Source of the DNA: Leucobacter celer subsp. astrifaciens
GTDB lineage: Bacteria; Actinomycetota; Actinomycetes; Actinomycetales; Microbacteriaceae
Length of the DNA: 64,000 bases
Assembly: GCF_001273835.1 (NCBI RefSeq)
Contig: NZ_JHEI01000133.1
Location: 248,001 to 312,000 of the forward strand
Direction of reading: 5' to 3'
The position numbers and the translations under genes were made by a program. The notes under the pieces were generated by a model. The model did no database searches and had not been told where the DNA came from. It was given only the letters and a program-made list of their open reading frames with translations. This document shows, in pieces, positions 8,844 to 16,687 of this stretch. How positions within the stretch are numbered: the first letter of the stretch is position 1; each line of letters begins with the position of its first letter.

Positions 8844-9827
8844 ATGAGCGAGACCGAATGGCAGGGGGCCGCGCCTCTCGGCCGCGCCGCGGCGATCGTG
8901 CGCGAGCACGCGGCCGAGCTGCTCCCGCTGCTCCGCATCCGCCCCGGCACCCGCGAGGAGGCGCTCCGCCTGCTCGATGCGGCTGAGGCGTCGACCGTGC
9001 TCGACGCGCTCGTGGGATCGGGCCTCGTCGCGGAGTCCGGCGGTTCGCTCGAGTATCTGGATCCCGAGCCGCTCATCGCGTCGCTCGCCGCGCAGGTGCT
9101 CGACGACGAGCAGCAGCGACTGGCCGAACTGTCGGAACTGGTCTCCCAGCTGCCCGAGCTGACGCGGGCCTGGCAACTCGGTTCGGCGGCCGAGGGGCAG
9201 CAGATCCAGGGCGAGATCGCCCGCGGCACCGATCAGGCGATGACGAGGTGGTTCGAGATATCGGCGCGCCTCGCCCCCCAGAACCCGTGCGCGGTGGTGC
9301 CCGACCTCGGCTGGATCCGCAGGAACTTCGCCCCGATGCTGGAACTCGGCGCCGACGCCTTCCCCGAGAACTTCGAGGCGAGGTACCTCTTCACCTCCAG
9401 CGCTCTGGAGGACGACGAGGATCGGCAGATCGTCGACATGCTCGTCGGACTCGGCGCGCAGATCCGGCTCTCGCCGCGGCTCCCGGGCTGGTTCTCGCTG
9501 GAGCGGGACAGCATGGCGTGCCTGCCGACGGCCTGGGGCGCCACCTCGCCCGAGGGGATCGCCTTCATCTACTCCGCACCGGTGGTCTCGGCGGTGCAGA
9601 CCCTCTTCGACGCCCTCTGGGCCAGCGCCGCACCGTACCCGCAGAGCGGGCAGAGCTGGCAGACCGTGCTCGACCTCATGGGGCGCGGCAAGTCGGACGA
9701 GCAGATCGCCGAGGCTCTCGGGCTCGGGCTGCGGACCGTGCGCCGCCGGGTCGCCGAGGCGATGGACGAGCTCGGCGTCAATTCGCGATTCGAGCTCGGC
9801 GCCGCGTGGGCCGGGCGGGAGTGGTGA
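8844..9827 (+). CDS. HTH regulator with TrmB-like N-terminus and LuxR-type C-terminal HTH (1)
   Basis: This 327-aa cytoplasmic protein looks like a two-part regulator. A winged-helix-like region at the N-terminus (about 20-75) is followed by an alpha/beta domain resembling a degenerate phospholipase-D-like fold (about 130-230). The C-terminus has a LuxR/GerE helix-turn-helix with the pattern SDEQIAEALGLGLRTVRRRV (about 280-300). The ATG at 8844 has GAGGATCGCG in front; an upstream ATG would add an Arg-rich 27-residue leader and is less likely. The next gene is a diverged paralog overlapping by four bases. No receiver domain is present. Control of the neighbouring envelope operons is an inference from position. 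Confidence 0.75.
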   Translation: MSETEWQGAAPLGRAAAIVREHAAELLPLLRIRPGTREEALRLLDAAEASTVLDALVGSGLVAESGGSLEYLDPEPLIASLAAQVLDDEQQRLAELSELVSQLPELTRAWQLGSAAEGQQIQGEIARGTDQAMTRWFEISARLAPQNPCAVVPDLGWIRRNFAPMLELGADAFPENFEARYLFTSSALEDDEDRQIVDMLVGLGAQIRLSPRLPGWFSLERDSMACLPTAWGATSPEGIAFIYSAPVVSAVQTLFDALWASAAPYPQSGQSWQTVLDLMGRGKSDEQIAEALGLGLRTVRRRVAEAMDELGVNSRFELGAAWAGREW

Positions 9828-11050
9828 TCGCCGTGAGCGCGGCCCCCCGCACGAACTCCGCAAACTCCGCGAGTGCTGTGCGCTCCGAGAACTCCGCGAG
9901 CGCCGTGCTCGACACCCGGTCCCGCGATCTCCTGCTGCGTCTGCTGCGCGGCACGCCGCGCTCGCTCGAGGGCATCCGCGGTGTGGCGCAGCCGGGCGTC
10001 GATCTCGCGGAGTCGCTCACGCGACTCGAAGACGCGGGGTTCGTGACGGTCGAACCCGGTGGCCTCGGCTACGCGGTTCCCTCCGAGATCACGAGGGCGC
10101 GGGCCGCCGAGTCCCTCGCGCAGCATCGGGCGCGGGTCGCGATCGCCCGCGAGGCCCTCCGCTCGCTCGGCGCCGCGACGGGCGCCCCGACCCGGCGCGA
10201 TCCCGCTGCCGGCTCGGCGGTGCTCCCCGTTCCCGGCCCCGCCGTTCCCGGCCCCGCCGTTCCCGGCCCCGCCGTTCCCGGCCCCGCCGTTCCTGCAGAC
10301 GCAGCGCCCGGGCCGGAGGGCGCCCCCGTGCTGCATCTCGCGGCGGGTGACGCCGCGCTGTGGTGGCGCACCTGCGTCGAAACCGGCCTGCGCGGCATGC
10401 GCCTGGCGATCCCGCGCCTCTCGAGGATGCGGCGGGAGTTCGACGAACTGGTGCGCGAGCTCGAGACCGCGCCCGTCGAGAGCGCCCCCGGCGCGGCACC
10501 GGGCGGCGGAGCCGAGCTGCTGGTGGGCAGCGACGCGCTGGAGGACCCGGACGGCGCCGAACTGCTGCAGCGCCTCAGCCGCCTCGGTATCACCGTGCGC
10601 GTGCTGCGCCGGGTGCCGGGGTGGCTCGGCTGCGATCCGAGCGGCCGGACGGTGCTCTCCGCTGCCTCGGCGCAGGATCCCGTCTCGGGCCTCGTCACCA
10701 CGGAGGATCCGGCGCTCGCGGGCGCCCTGGGCGAGGTGTTCGACACCTGGTGGAGGTGGGGGATCGGGTACCCCTTCGCGGGTCCGCAGCGGGAGACGAT
10801 CCTCGCACTGCGCGAGCAGGGGCACGAGGACCAGGAGTGCGCCGCGATCCTGGGCCTCTCCGTGCGCACCGTGCAGCGGATCATCGCGGAGCTCATGGAC
10901 GAGATCGGTGCGCGCTCGCGTTTCGAACTGGGCGTCTGGTGGGCGAGGCGCGTTCGTGCCGCGGAGGCCCCGGGCGGGCCGGCTGCGGGAGGCCCAGGAT
11001 CGGACCCCGGATCGGGTGCCGGATCGAGCCGCGGCGGGCGACGAATATGA
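9824..11050 (+). CDS. HTH regulator with TrmB-like N-terminus and LuxR-type C-terminal HTH (2)
   Basis: This 408-aa paralog of the preceding regulator has the same plan: N-terminal winged-helix-like part, central alpha/beta domain, and C-terminal LuxR-type HTH (DQECAAILGLSVRTVQRI, about residues 345-365). It differs by a proline-rich insert made of a tandem 15-bp repeat (10229-10293) and by a Gly/Ser-rich tail. The GTG at 9824 overlaps the previous stop as GTGA; a second GTG at 9833 is equally possible. The two proteins may act as a heteromer, as suggested by coupling and similarity only. Confidence 0.7.
   Translation: MIAVSAAPRTNSANSASAVRSENSASAVLDTRSRDLLLRLLRGTPRSLEGIRGVAQPGVDLAESLTRLEDAGFVTVEPGGLGYAVPSEITRARAAESLAQHRARVAIAREALRSLGAATGAPTRRDPAAGSAVLPVPGPAVPGPAVPGPAVPGPAVPADAAPGPEGAPVLHLAAGDAALWWRTCVETGLRGMRLAIPRLSRMRREFDELVRELETAPVESAPGAAPGGGAELLVGSDALEDPDGAELLQRLSRLGITVRVLRRVPGWLGCDPSGRTVLSAASAQDPVSGLVTTEDPALAGALGEVFDTWWRWGIGYPFAGPQRETILALREQGHEDQECAAILGLSVRTVQRIIAELMDEIGARSRFELGVWWARRVRAAEAPGGPAAGGPGSDPGSGAGSSRGGRRI
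10229..10293 (+). repeat. tandem 15-bp repeat, four full copies
   Basis: The unit GTTCCCGGCCCCGCC is repeated four times without mismatch and starts a fifth copy. It lies in frame and encodes (V/A)PGPA-type repeats, a flexible linker in the second HTH regulator. The perfect identity implies recent slippage, so copy number may vary between strains. Confidence 0.9.
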
Positions 11051-11134
11051 TGAGTTCCGCCTCCGGGCCCGCTGGGGGTCCGGTGATGACGTCGATGATC
11101 TGCGCGGTCATCGGTGATGAGACGAGGTGCTTCC

Positions 11135-11758
11135 ATGGCTAGACCGAAGGTGGCGATTCTCTCGCGCGACCGCATCGCCCGTGCGGCGCTCGAGATCGCG
11201 GACGACCACGGCAGGCTCACGATGGCGCAGCTCGCCAAGCATCTCGGCGTCACCTCGCCCTCGCTCTACAACCACGTGAACGGCCTCGACGAGGTGCTGG
11301 AGCTGATGCGCGAGGCCATCCACCGCGAGCAGGGTCCGAAGATCGATCGCAGCTGGCCGTGGCAGGAGGTCGTGCGGCACGTCGCCTATCACGACCGCAA
11401 CTCGATCGGGCAGCACCCTTGGCTCGCCGCCGACCTGATGATCTCGCAGGTCGCGGCCGGGGACCCCATCTCCTCGGTGGTCGACTTCGCCGAGGTGCTG
11501 CGGAACGCGGGCTTCACGGTGGAGGAGGTCTACCGGATCATCGGCACCGTCGACCTGCTCACCGCGGGCGGGGCGCTCGACCTGGGCGCCCCCGATCGGG
11601 TCTATCCGATCGAGACCGAGCTCGACGACACCGCTCTCGGGGAGTCGCTGCGCGCCAACCCGAAGGGCCGGGATCGAGCCGACGCCGTCTTCGGCTTCGC
11701 GGTCGAGTCGTTCGTCGCAGCCCTCGAGAAGCTCCTGGAGGGTCGCGCCGCCTCCTGA
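11135..11758 (+). CDS. TetR-family regulator with TetR_C-type ligand domain
   Basis: This 207-aa protein has an N-terminal TetR DNA-binding domain (about 8-60), with the recognition-helix region LAKHLGVTSPSLYNHV. An all-helical C-terminal ligand domain follows, of the kind found in tetracycline-repressor-like proteins. The ATG at 11135 has GAGG nearby; starts at 11114/11117 would add seven residues without a better ribosome site. It lies just upstream of element C and the DUF2207 operon. It is one candidate for the protein that binds the 50-bp elements; the two HTH regulators upstream are others. The ligand is unknown. Confidence 0.8.
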   Translation: MARPKVAILSRDRIARAALEIADDHGRLTMAQLAKHLGVTSPSLYNHVNGLDEVLELMREAIHREQGPKIDRSWPWQEVVRHVAYHDRNSIGQHPWLAADLMISQVAAGDPISSVVDFAEVLRNAGFTVEEVYRIIGTVDLLTAGGALDLGAPDRVYPIETELDDTALGESLRANPKGRDRADAVFGFAVESFVAALEKLLEGRAAS

Positions 11759-11774
11759 GCCGGGCCGTGGCCGG

Positions 11775-11824
11775 TTCCTGCCAAGGCAGAAACCTGTCGT
11801 CATTAAACTAATCTGCTTCATTTA
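11775..11824 (+). promoter_or_regulatory. conserved 50-bp element, copy C
   Basis: In gene orientation (plus strand) the element begins TTCCTGCCAAGGCAGAAA and ends TTAAACTAATCTGCTTCATTTA. The TGCC-N2-GGCA palindrome is 44 bases from the terminal TTA, the same spacing as in copies A, B and D. It lies between the tetR stop (11758) and the ATG at 11907. It is therefore the probable promoter region of the two-gene DUF2207 operon. Confidence 0.75.
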
Positions 11825-11906
11825 GCCTGATGGTGGAACCACCGGTTCCCTCGGCGCACGGCTCACCGCCGTGCCGCGAGCACCATCTCCCGAAGCAGGA
11901 TCCGCC

Positions 11907-12590
11907 ATGATCACCGACACCGCCCCCATCCCCGTCGCGCCGTCCGTCGCGACGTCCCCGCAGGGCGCCGACCGCGGCGCCGAAGCCGGTGCGGCCGGCG
12001 AGACCGGCGCCGCACCCCGCCGGCGCGCACTCGTCCCGATCCTCGGCATCGCCTGCGGCCTGCTCGCCCTCGCGCTCGCCGCCGCGATCGTGCTTCTGGT
12101 CGTGCGCGGGGCGCCCGCGCCGGAGAGCGGCCCGACGCCGTCGGCCGCTGCGGCTGCCTCGGAGGAGGAAGCCGCAGCCCCGGCTCCCGAGGCCGCGGAC
12201 TCCGAGCCGCACGCGTCGGCCGCGGGTTCGACCGCGGGTTCGGGCGGGGGAGCCGCAGCCGGCTCCGGATCGCCGAGCACCCCCGTCGCGCCGCCCGTCC
12301 CCGCGGTGCCCGCCTTCACCGGATTCCAGGCCTCCGCCACTGCGATCGCCTGCGCCGACGACGGCGAGGTGCACCCCGTGACCGTGAGCTGGTCGAGCGT
12401 CAACGCGACCGCGGGCTGGTTCGGCGTCGACACCGCCGATGCCTCGGCGGCGCCCCTGCAGCAGGTCTCGCCCTCCGGGTCGTTCACCTGGGACTTCTTC
12501 TGCGGTAACGGCTCCACCACCTACACGGTGACCGTCGCAGACCAGGACGGGCGGCTCGCGCACCGGTCCGTGACCGTCTCCCGGGTGTGA
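11907..12590 (+). CDS. single-pass membrane protein with extracellular Ig-like domain
   Basis: This 227-aa protein has a short cytoplasmic N-terminus, one membrane helix (about 35-62), a Ser/Ala/Glu-rich spacer (about 65-130) and a compact C-terminal domain of about 95 residues. The C-terminal domain is beta-rich with a Cys near its start (IACADD) and another near FFCGNG, which could form a disulfide outside the cell. No enzymatic motif is visible. The start is supported by AGGATCC before the ATG. It is coupled to the DUF2207 gene by a GTGA overlap and both lie behind element C. Confidence 0.75.
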   Translation: MITDTAPIPVAPSVATSPQGADRGAEAGAAGETGAAPRRRALVPILGIACGLLALALAAAIVLLVVRGAPAPESGPTPSAAAAASEEEAAAPAPEAADSEPHASAAGSTAGSGGGAAAGSGSPSTPVAPPVPAVPAFTGFQASATAIACADDGEVHPVTVSWSSVNATAGWFGVDTADASAAPLQQVSPSGSFTWDFFCGNGSTTYTVTVADQDGRLAHRSVTVSRV

Positions 12591-14503
12591 CGGCGGTGCG
12601 CGCGCTCATCTCCGCGCTGCTGGCGGCGCTGCTCCTGCTCGTCGCGGCGCCGCCGGCCAGCGCCGGCGTCGACGACTTCGAGTTCGCCTCCTTCCACGCC
12701 GAGTACCTGCTCGACCGGGACGAGAGCGGGCACTCGACGCTGCGCACCCGCGAGACCCTCGTCGCGGTGTTCCCGGAGCATGACCAGAACCGCGGCATCA
12801 AGCGTGCGATCCCGAGCCACTACCGGGGCTTCGACACCCGGCTCGAGATCGTCGCCGTTACCGACGCTGCCGGCGAACGACGCGACTACACGATCGACGC
12901 CGACGGCGACTTCGAGGTGCTCACGATCGCGGTGCCCGAGGGGCGGTTCGTCCACGGCGAGCAGACGTACGTCATCGAATACACCCAGCGGGACGTCACC
13001 GGCTTCTTCGCCGACACGGCCGCCGACGAATTCTACTGGGACGTCAACGGGACCGGCTGGCGGCAGCCCTTCCACCGGGTCTCGGTCGAACTGCACGTCG
13101 CCCCCGGCGTCGCGGAGGCGCTCACCGGAGACGCCGCCTGCTACCGGGGCGTGGACGGGTCGACCGATCGGTGCGCGATCGAGCGCGTCGACGCCGCGGA
13201 CGGCTCGGCGGTGCTGAGCGCGGCGGCCGAGGGGCTCGGCCCGCACGAGAACCTGACCGTCGCCGCCGGCTTCGCGCCGCGCACCTTCGCGGAGCCGCAG
13301 CCGGGCTTCGTGCAGCGCTTTGCCCCGATCCTCGTCGCGCTCCCCGCGGCGGCTGCGCTCCTGACCGCTGGCGCGATCCTCGTCCTCTCCCGCACGGCCT
13401 GGCGCGACGCTCCGCGCCGCCGCGCCGTCATCGCCCAGTACGAGCCTCCCTCGCAGATCGACGTGTTCCTCGCCGCGGAGCTGCTGCAGCGCCAGTCGCG
13501 CGCGGCGGTGGCGGCGATGCTCGACCTCGCGGTGCGCGGCAACGCCCGCCTGCTGCAGCACGCCATGCCGTTGGCGGCGTATCGGGGGATCCGGGTGGGC
13601 GGGGTCTCCGCCGCGCCGGGCGCGGCCATCCCGTCCGTGCCCGTGTACGGCGTGCAGGCGCTGGGGGAGGAAGGACTGACGGCGGCGGAGCGATCCTTCG
13701 CGGGCATCCTCTTCCCGCCGAAGCCCAGCCCGGGCGCAGCGCGCTGGTTCGATCGCAACGACGGGCAGCTCGCCGAGCGCGTCATCGCCTGGCGCGGCGA
13801 AACCGCGCGTCGCGCGCTCGCCCTCGGGCTGCGCCGCAGGCCCGCCGCCGCCTCACTCGCCGCCGTGATCCTGCTCGCCGCGTGCACCGCGGTCGCGCAG
13901 GCGATCGGGCTGTACGCCCTCATCGAGCGGGTGGAGCGGGATCCCGCCCTCGCTTTTCCGGCCCTGCTTGGCATGGCGGGCACCGCGGCGACCGTCTTCC
14001 TGCTCATCCACGCCTTCCGGAGGCGGCCGCTCACCGCCGCGGGGCGCGAGGCGGTCGACCATCTGCGCGGGCTCCAGCTCTTCATCCGCGTCGCCGAGGC
14101 CGACCGCATCCGCATGCTGCAGAGCGCGAGGGGTGCGGAGCGGGTCGATGCAGCACAGAGAGCCGGCGGATGGCCGGTCGCAGCCTCGGCTGCCGCGGTC
14201 GATCCGGAGTTCGAGATCGCCGTGGTGCGCGTCTACGAGCTGCTCTTGCCCTACGCGGTGCTGTTCGGACTCGAGCGGGAGTGGATGCAGACCCTCGCGC
14301 ACTACTACGAACGCGTGCAGCAGAGGTGGCTGCTCGCCGACGCCGGGCTGCCGCTCTCGACCTTCCCCAACCTCATCGGAGGCTTCGTCGCATCGACCTC
14401 CACGAGCTACTCGGGCAGCGCCGCGTCGTCGAGCTCCGGCGGCTCCGGCGGGGGCGGGTCCTCCGGCGGGGGCGGCGGCGGAGGCGGGGGAGGCGGCGTG
14501 TAG
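12587..14503 (+). CDS. DUF2207-family membrane protein
   Basis: This 638-aa protein has a signal peptide (about 1-25), an extracellular beta-rich domain (about 28-225) with the DUF2207 pattern FHAEYLLDRDESGHSTLRTR, and a first membrane helix (about 245-265). A cytoplasmic region and two further helices (about 425-480) follow, then a C-terminal tail that becomes almost pure Gly/Ser. This layout matches predicted DUF2207 membrane proteins, whose function is not established. The GTG start overlaps the previous stop. The poly-glycine end is typical for this family. Confidence 0.85.
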   Translation: MTAVRALISALLAALLLLVAAPPASAGVDDFEFASFHAEYLLDRDESGHSTLRTRETLVAVFPEHDQNRGIKRAIPSHYRGFDTRLEIVAVTDAAGERRDYTIDADGDFEVLTIAVPEGRFVHGEQTYVIEYTQRDVTGFFADTAADEFYWDVNGTGWRQPFHRVSVELHVAPGVAEALTGDAACYRGVDGSTDRCAIERVDAADGSAVLSAAAEGLGPHENLTVAAGFAPRTFAEPQPGFVQRFAPILVALPAAAALLTAGAILVLSRTAWRDAPRRRAVIAQYEPPSQIDVFLAAELLQRQSRAAVAAMLDLAVRGNARLLQHAMPLAAYRGIRVGGVSAAPGAAIPSVPVYGVQALGEEGLTAAERSFAGILFPPKPSPGAARWFDRNDGQLAERVIAWRGETARRALALGLRRRPAAASLAAVILLAACTAVAQAIGLYALIERVERDPALAFPALLGMAGTAATVFLLIHAFRRRPLTAAGREAVDHLRGLQLFIRVAEADRIRMLQSARGAERVDAAQRAGGWPVAASAAAVDPEFEIAVVRVYELLLPYAVLFGLEREWMQTLAHYYERVQQRWLLADAGLPLSTFPNLIGGFVASTSTSYSGSAASSSSGGSGGGGSSGGGGGGGGGGGV

Positions 14504-14520
14504 CCCCGATCCCGCACCCG

Positions 14521-14640
14521 ATCCCGTCATCCTGCGGAGGGCTTCTCCCCGTCATCCTGCGCGAGGAACCCCGCCCTCCCGCGCGAGCAATTCCTCCTCC
14601 GTCATCCTGCGCGAGGAACGAGTCGCAGGATCCACCCCAC
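14521..14640. repeat. dispersed GTCATCCTGCGCGA palindromic repeats (cluster)
   Basis: Three degenerate copies of the motif GTCATCCTGCG follow one another. The last (14599-14633) is complete, with left arm GTCATCCTGCGCGA and right arm GAGTCGCAGGATCC. The same family occurs at 30955, 37540, 53564 and, diverged, at 58469. The arms are imperfectly complementary, so transcripts could form a hairpin. Confidence 0.8.
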
Positions 14641-14685
14641 CCCATTCACCCCACCTCACGTTCCACCCTCTCGAAAGGACCCCGC

Positions 14686-15774
14686 ATGCTCGCCGTTCTC
14701 TTCGGCGCCTCCAGCGCCCTCTTCTTCGGCGCGGCCGACTTCATCGGCGGCTTCGCCTCCAAGCGCATCATCGCGATGCTCGTCACGGCCCTCGCGGCCC
14801 TCGCCGGGGTCGTCGCGCTGACCATCGCGGCTCCGTTCGACGGGGGCGTGTGGCATGCCGAGACCTGGATCGGAGGCATCGCCACGGGTCTCGCCTCGTG
14901 CCTCGGGATCTGGCTGCTCTACTCCGCGTACTCGGTCGGCCCGATGACCACGCTCTCGCCGATCGTGGCGATCGTCTCGACGGTGGTGCCGATGTTCGCG
15001 GGCCTCGCGACCGGTGAGACCTTCAGCGGGCTGGGGTGGATCGCGGTCGTGATCGGGCTCATCGCCATCGGGCTCGTCGCGGCGGCCCCCGACGGGCGCA
15101 CCTCGAAGGCGCGTCCGGCCGACATGGTCAAGGCCGCCTTCGCCGGAGCCTTCCTCGGCGTCTTCTACATCTATCTCGACGGCGGCCTCGGCAACGTCCA
15201 CGTCGATGAGGCGGGCCTCACCCCGCTCATGGCGAACCGCATCACCTGCGCCGTCGTCGCCTTCCTGATCGTGGCCGTGCTCGCCGCCAGGGGGCGGCGC
15301 GTCGTCGTCGGCGGGCGCCCGGTCGATCCCCGTTCCGGGGTGCCAGTGCCCGAGCGCTTCGCGTCGTCGTCGCGGGGCGGGGCGGCTGCCGGGTCCGATG
15401 GTGCCGAGGTGCCCGCCGGCGCCGCGGGATCCGGTACCGCCACGCTGATCTCCGCCCGGGCCACCGCGCCGGCTGCCACGTCCACGGGGAATGCTCCGTC
15501 CGCTCGGAAGTCGCGGGGCGCGGCCAAACGTGCGGTGCTGATCTCGGCGGTCATGCTCGCGATGCTCAGCGGCACCCTCGATGCGACGGCCAACGCGCTC
15601 TTCAGCTTCGGGCTGGCGGTCGGCGACCTGGCGGTGCTGTCGGTGGTGAGCGGCTTCTATCCCGCGGTCACGATCGGTCTGGCCTTCGTGCTCCTGGGGG
15701 AGCGCCCCAATCGGCTGCAGGGCATCGGCATCGTGCTCTCGCTCGTCTCCCTCGTCGGCATGTCGCTGGCGTAG
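14686..15774 (+). CDS. DMT-superfamily (EamA-type) transporter
   Basis: This 362-aa integral membrane protein has about ten hydrophobic segments arranged as two EamA repeats (about 1-130 and 140-360), typical of drug/metabolite transporters. It is longer than usual because a hydrophilic Ala/Ser/Arg-rich insert of about 80 residues (about 205-285) interrupts the second half, probably as an extended cytoplasmic loop. The ATG at 14686 follows AAAGGA. It stands alone between a repeat cluster and the divergently controlled TetR region. The substrate is unknown. Confidence 0.85.
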   Translation: MLAVLFGASSALFFGAADFIGGFASKRIIAMLVTALAALAGVVALTIAAPFDGGVWHAETWIGGIATGLASCLGIWLLYSAYSVGPMTTLSPIVAIVSTVVPMFAGLATGETFSGLGWIAVVIGLIAIGLVAAAPDGRTSKARPADMVKAAFAGAFLGVFYIYLDGGLGNVHVDEAGLTPLMANRITCAVVAFLIVAVLAARGRRVVVGGRPVDPRSGVPVPERFASSSRGGAAAGSDGAEVPAGAAGSGTATLISARATAPAATSTGNAPSARKSRGAAKRAVLISAVMLAMLSGTLDATANALFSFGLAVGDLAVLSVVSGFYPAVTIGLAFVLLGERPNRLQGIGIVLSLVSLVGMSLA

Positions 15775-15827
15775 CTGGCCGCGCGGCGCGGATCCCGCGT
15801 CCCGCGTCCCGCGCCGGAGCCCTAAAG

Positions 15828-15849
15828 TGCAATTCGTGCAATTATGCAC
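15828..15849. promoter_or_regulatory. TGCA-N5-TGCA operator at tetR 15880
   Basis: Two overlapping inverted repeats, TGCA-ATTCG-TGCA (15828-15840) and GTGCA-ATTA-TGCAC (15836-15849), lie 31-52 bases upstream of the TetR start. Matching 13-bp sites lie upstream of the paralogous lipoprotein gene and near the other TetR gene. This is a probable autoregulatory operator. Confidence 0.65.
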
Positions 15850-15879
15850 GTTGCCAGCTGGCTCGCGTATGGTGGGGGC

Positions 15880-16521
15880 ATGGCTGAGCGCGAGACCCCA
15901 CTTCCCGGCACCCGCCAGGAGCGTCGGAAGGCGGCGACGCGTGCCAAGATCCTCGACGCGGCGGAGCGGCTGTTCGGTGAGCGGGGATACGCCGAGACCT
16001 CGATCGAGGACATCTCAGACGCGGCGGACGTAGCCGTGCGCACCATCTACACGCACTTCCCGTCGAAGGCGGCGATCATGCTCGCGGCCTTCGACACCTG
16101 GGTTGACACCTTCGTGGGCGCAGTACTGCAGCGCCCGGTCGATGAGCCGGTGGCCGACACGGTGCGCGAGGCGCTGCGGGCGGTCGAGGCGGAGGGGTGG
16201 GCCGACCACCCCGAGGATCACGACACCCCGGTGCACCCCATGGTCGGGCACCTGCACGAGGGCTCGCCCGACGTCGCCGGTCACGTGCTGCAGCGGTGGA
16301 TGCGCGAGATGGACCGCATCGCCAGGGACGCGATCGAGCGGGGCGACTACGAGCCCGGCTCGCTCGAGCCCCAGGCGCGCGCGGTCGCGGTGTTCGCCGC
16401 GTGGATCGCGGCGCTCTCGGCGGCTGGCGGGCGCGAGCGCGGACGGGAACTGTCGGCGGGCGCGACCGGGCACGGGATCGGACTCGAGGTGCTCGCGCTG
16501 ATGGCGAGCGGCAAGCTGTAG
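15880..16521 (+). CDS. TetR-family regulator (paralog 1)
   Basis: This 213-aa protein has a well-conserved N-terminal TetR helix-turn-helix (about 12-62), with the region IEDISDAADVAVRTIYTHFP, and a helical C-terminal half for ligand binding and dimerisation. It is closely similar in the first 90 residues to the TetR at 19747-20430. The pair flank two paralogous lipoprotein genes. The ATG at 15880 was preferred over one 36 bases upstream, which would lie inside the putative operator region. The ligand is unknown. Confidence 0.8.
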   Translation: MAERETPLPGTRQERRKAATRAKILDAAERLFGERGYAETSIEDISDAADVAVRTIYTHFPSKAAIMLAAFDTWVDTFVGAVLQRPVDEPVADTVREALRAVEAEGWADHPEDHDTPVHPMVGHLHEGSPDVAGHVLQRWMREMDRIARDAIERGDYEPGSLEPQARAVAVFAAWIAALSAAGGRERGRELSAGATGHGIGLEVLALMASGKL

Positions 16522-16551
16522 GCGAACGAACTGGGACGGTCCCCGGTTTCG

Positions 16552-16649
16552 ACCGGTTCGATGGGCCGAACCGGTCCGACCCGACAGGCGCAGCCGACCC
16601 GTCCTATACGACGGAACCGGGCGAGCGCTCACGCGTCTCGCCCGGTTCC
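16552..16649. terminator. two hairpins between convergent genes
   Basis: The region between the TetR stop (16521) and the lipoprotein stop (16688) holds two stem-loops. The first is ACCGGTTCG/CGAACCGGT with a 6-base loop (16552-16575). The second is a 13-bp stem GGAACCGGGCGAG/CTCGCCCGGTTCC with an 11-base loop (16613-16649). They have no clear U-tract but fit a bidirectional terminator in a high-GC actinobacterium. Confidence 0.6.
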
Positions 16650-16687
16650 GGCTCGGCTCGGCCTGGATCGGCCCGGCTCGGCTCAAC

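Noticed and set aside
13171-14685. Long alternate plus-strand frame joined to the DMT transporter start
   Set aside because: The first part is an Arg-rich shadow of the DUF2207 gene; the transporter begins at its own ATG with AAAGGA.
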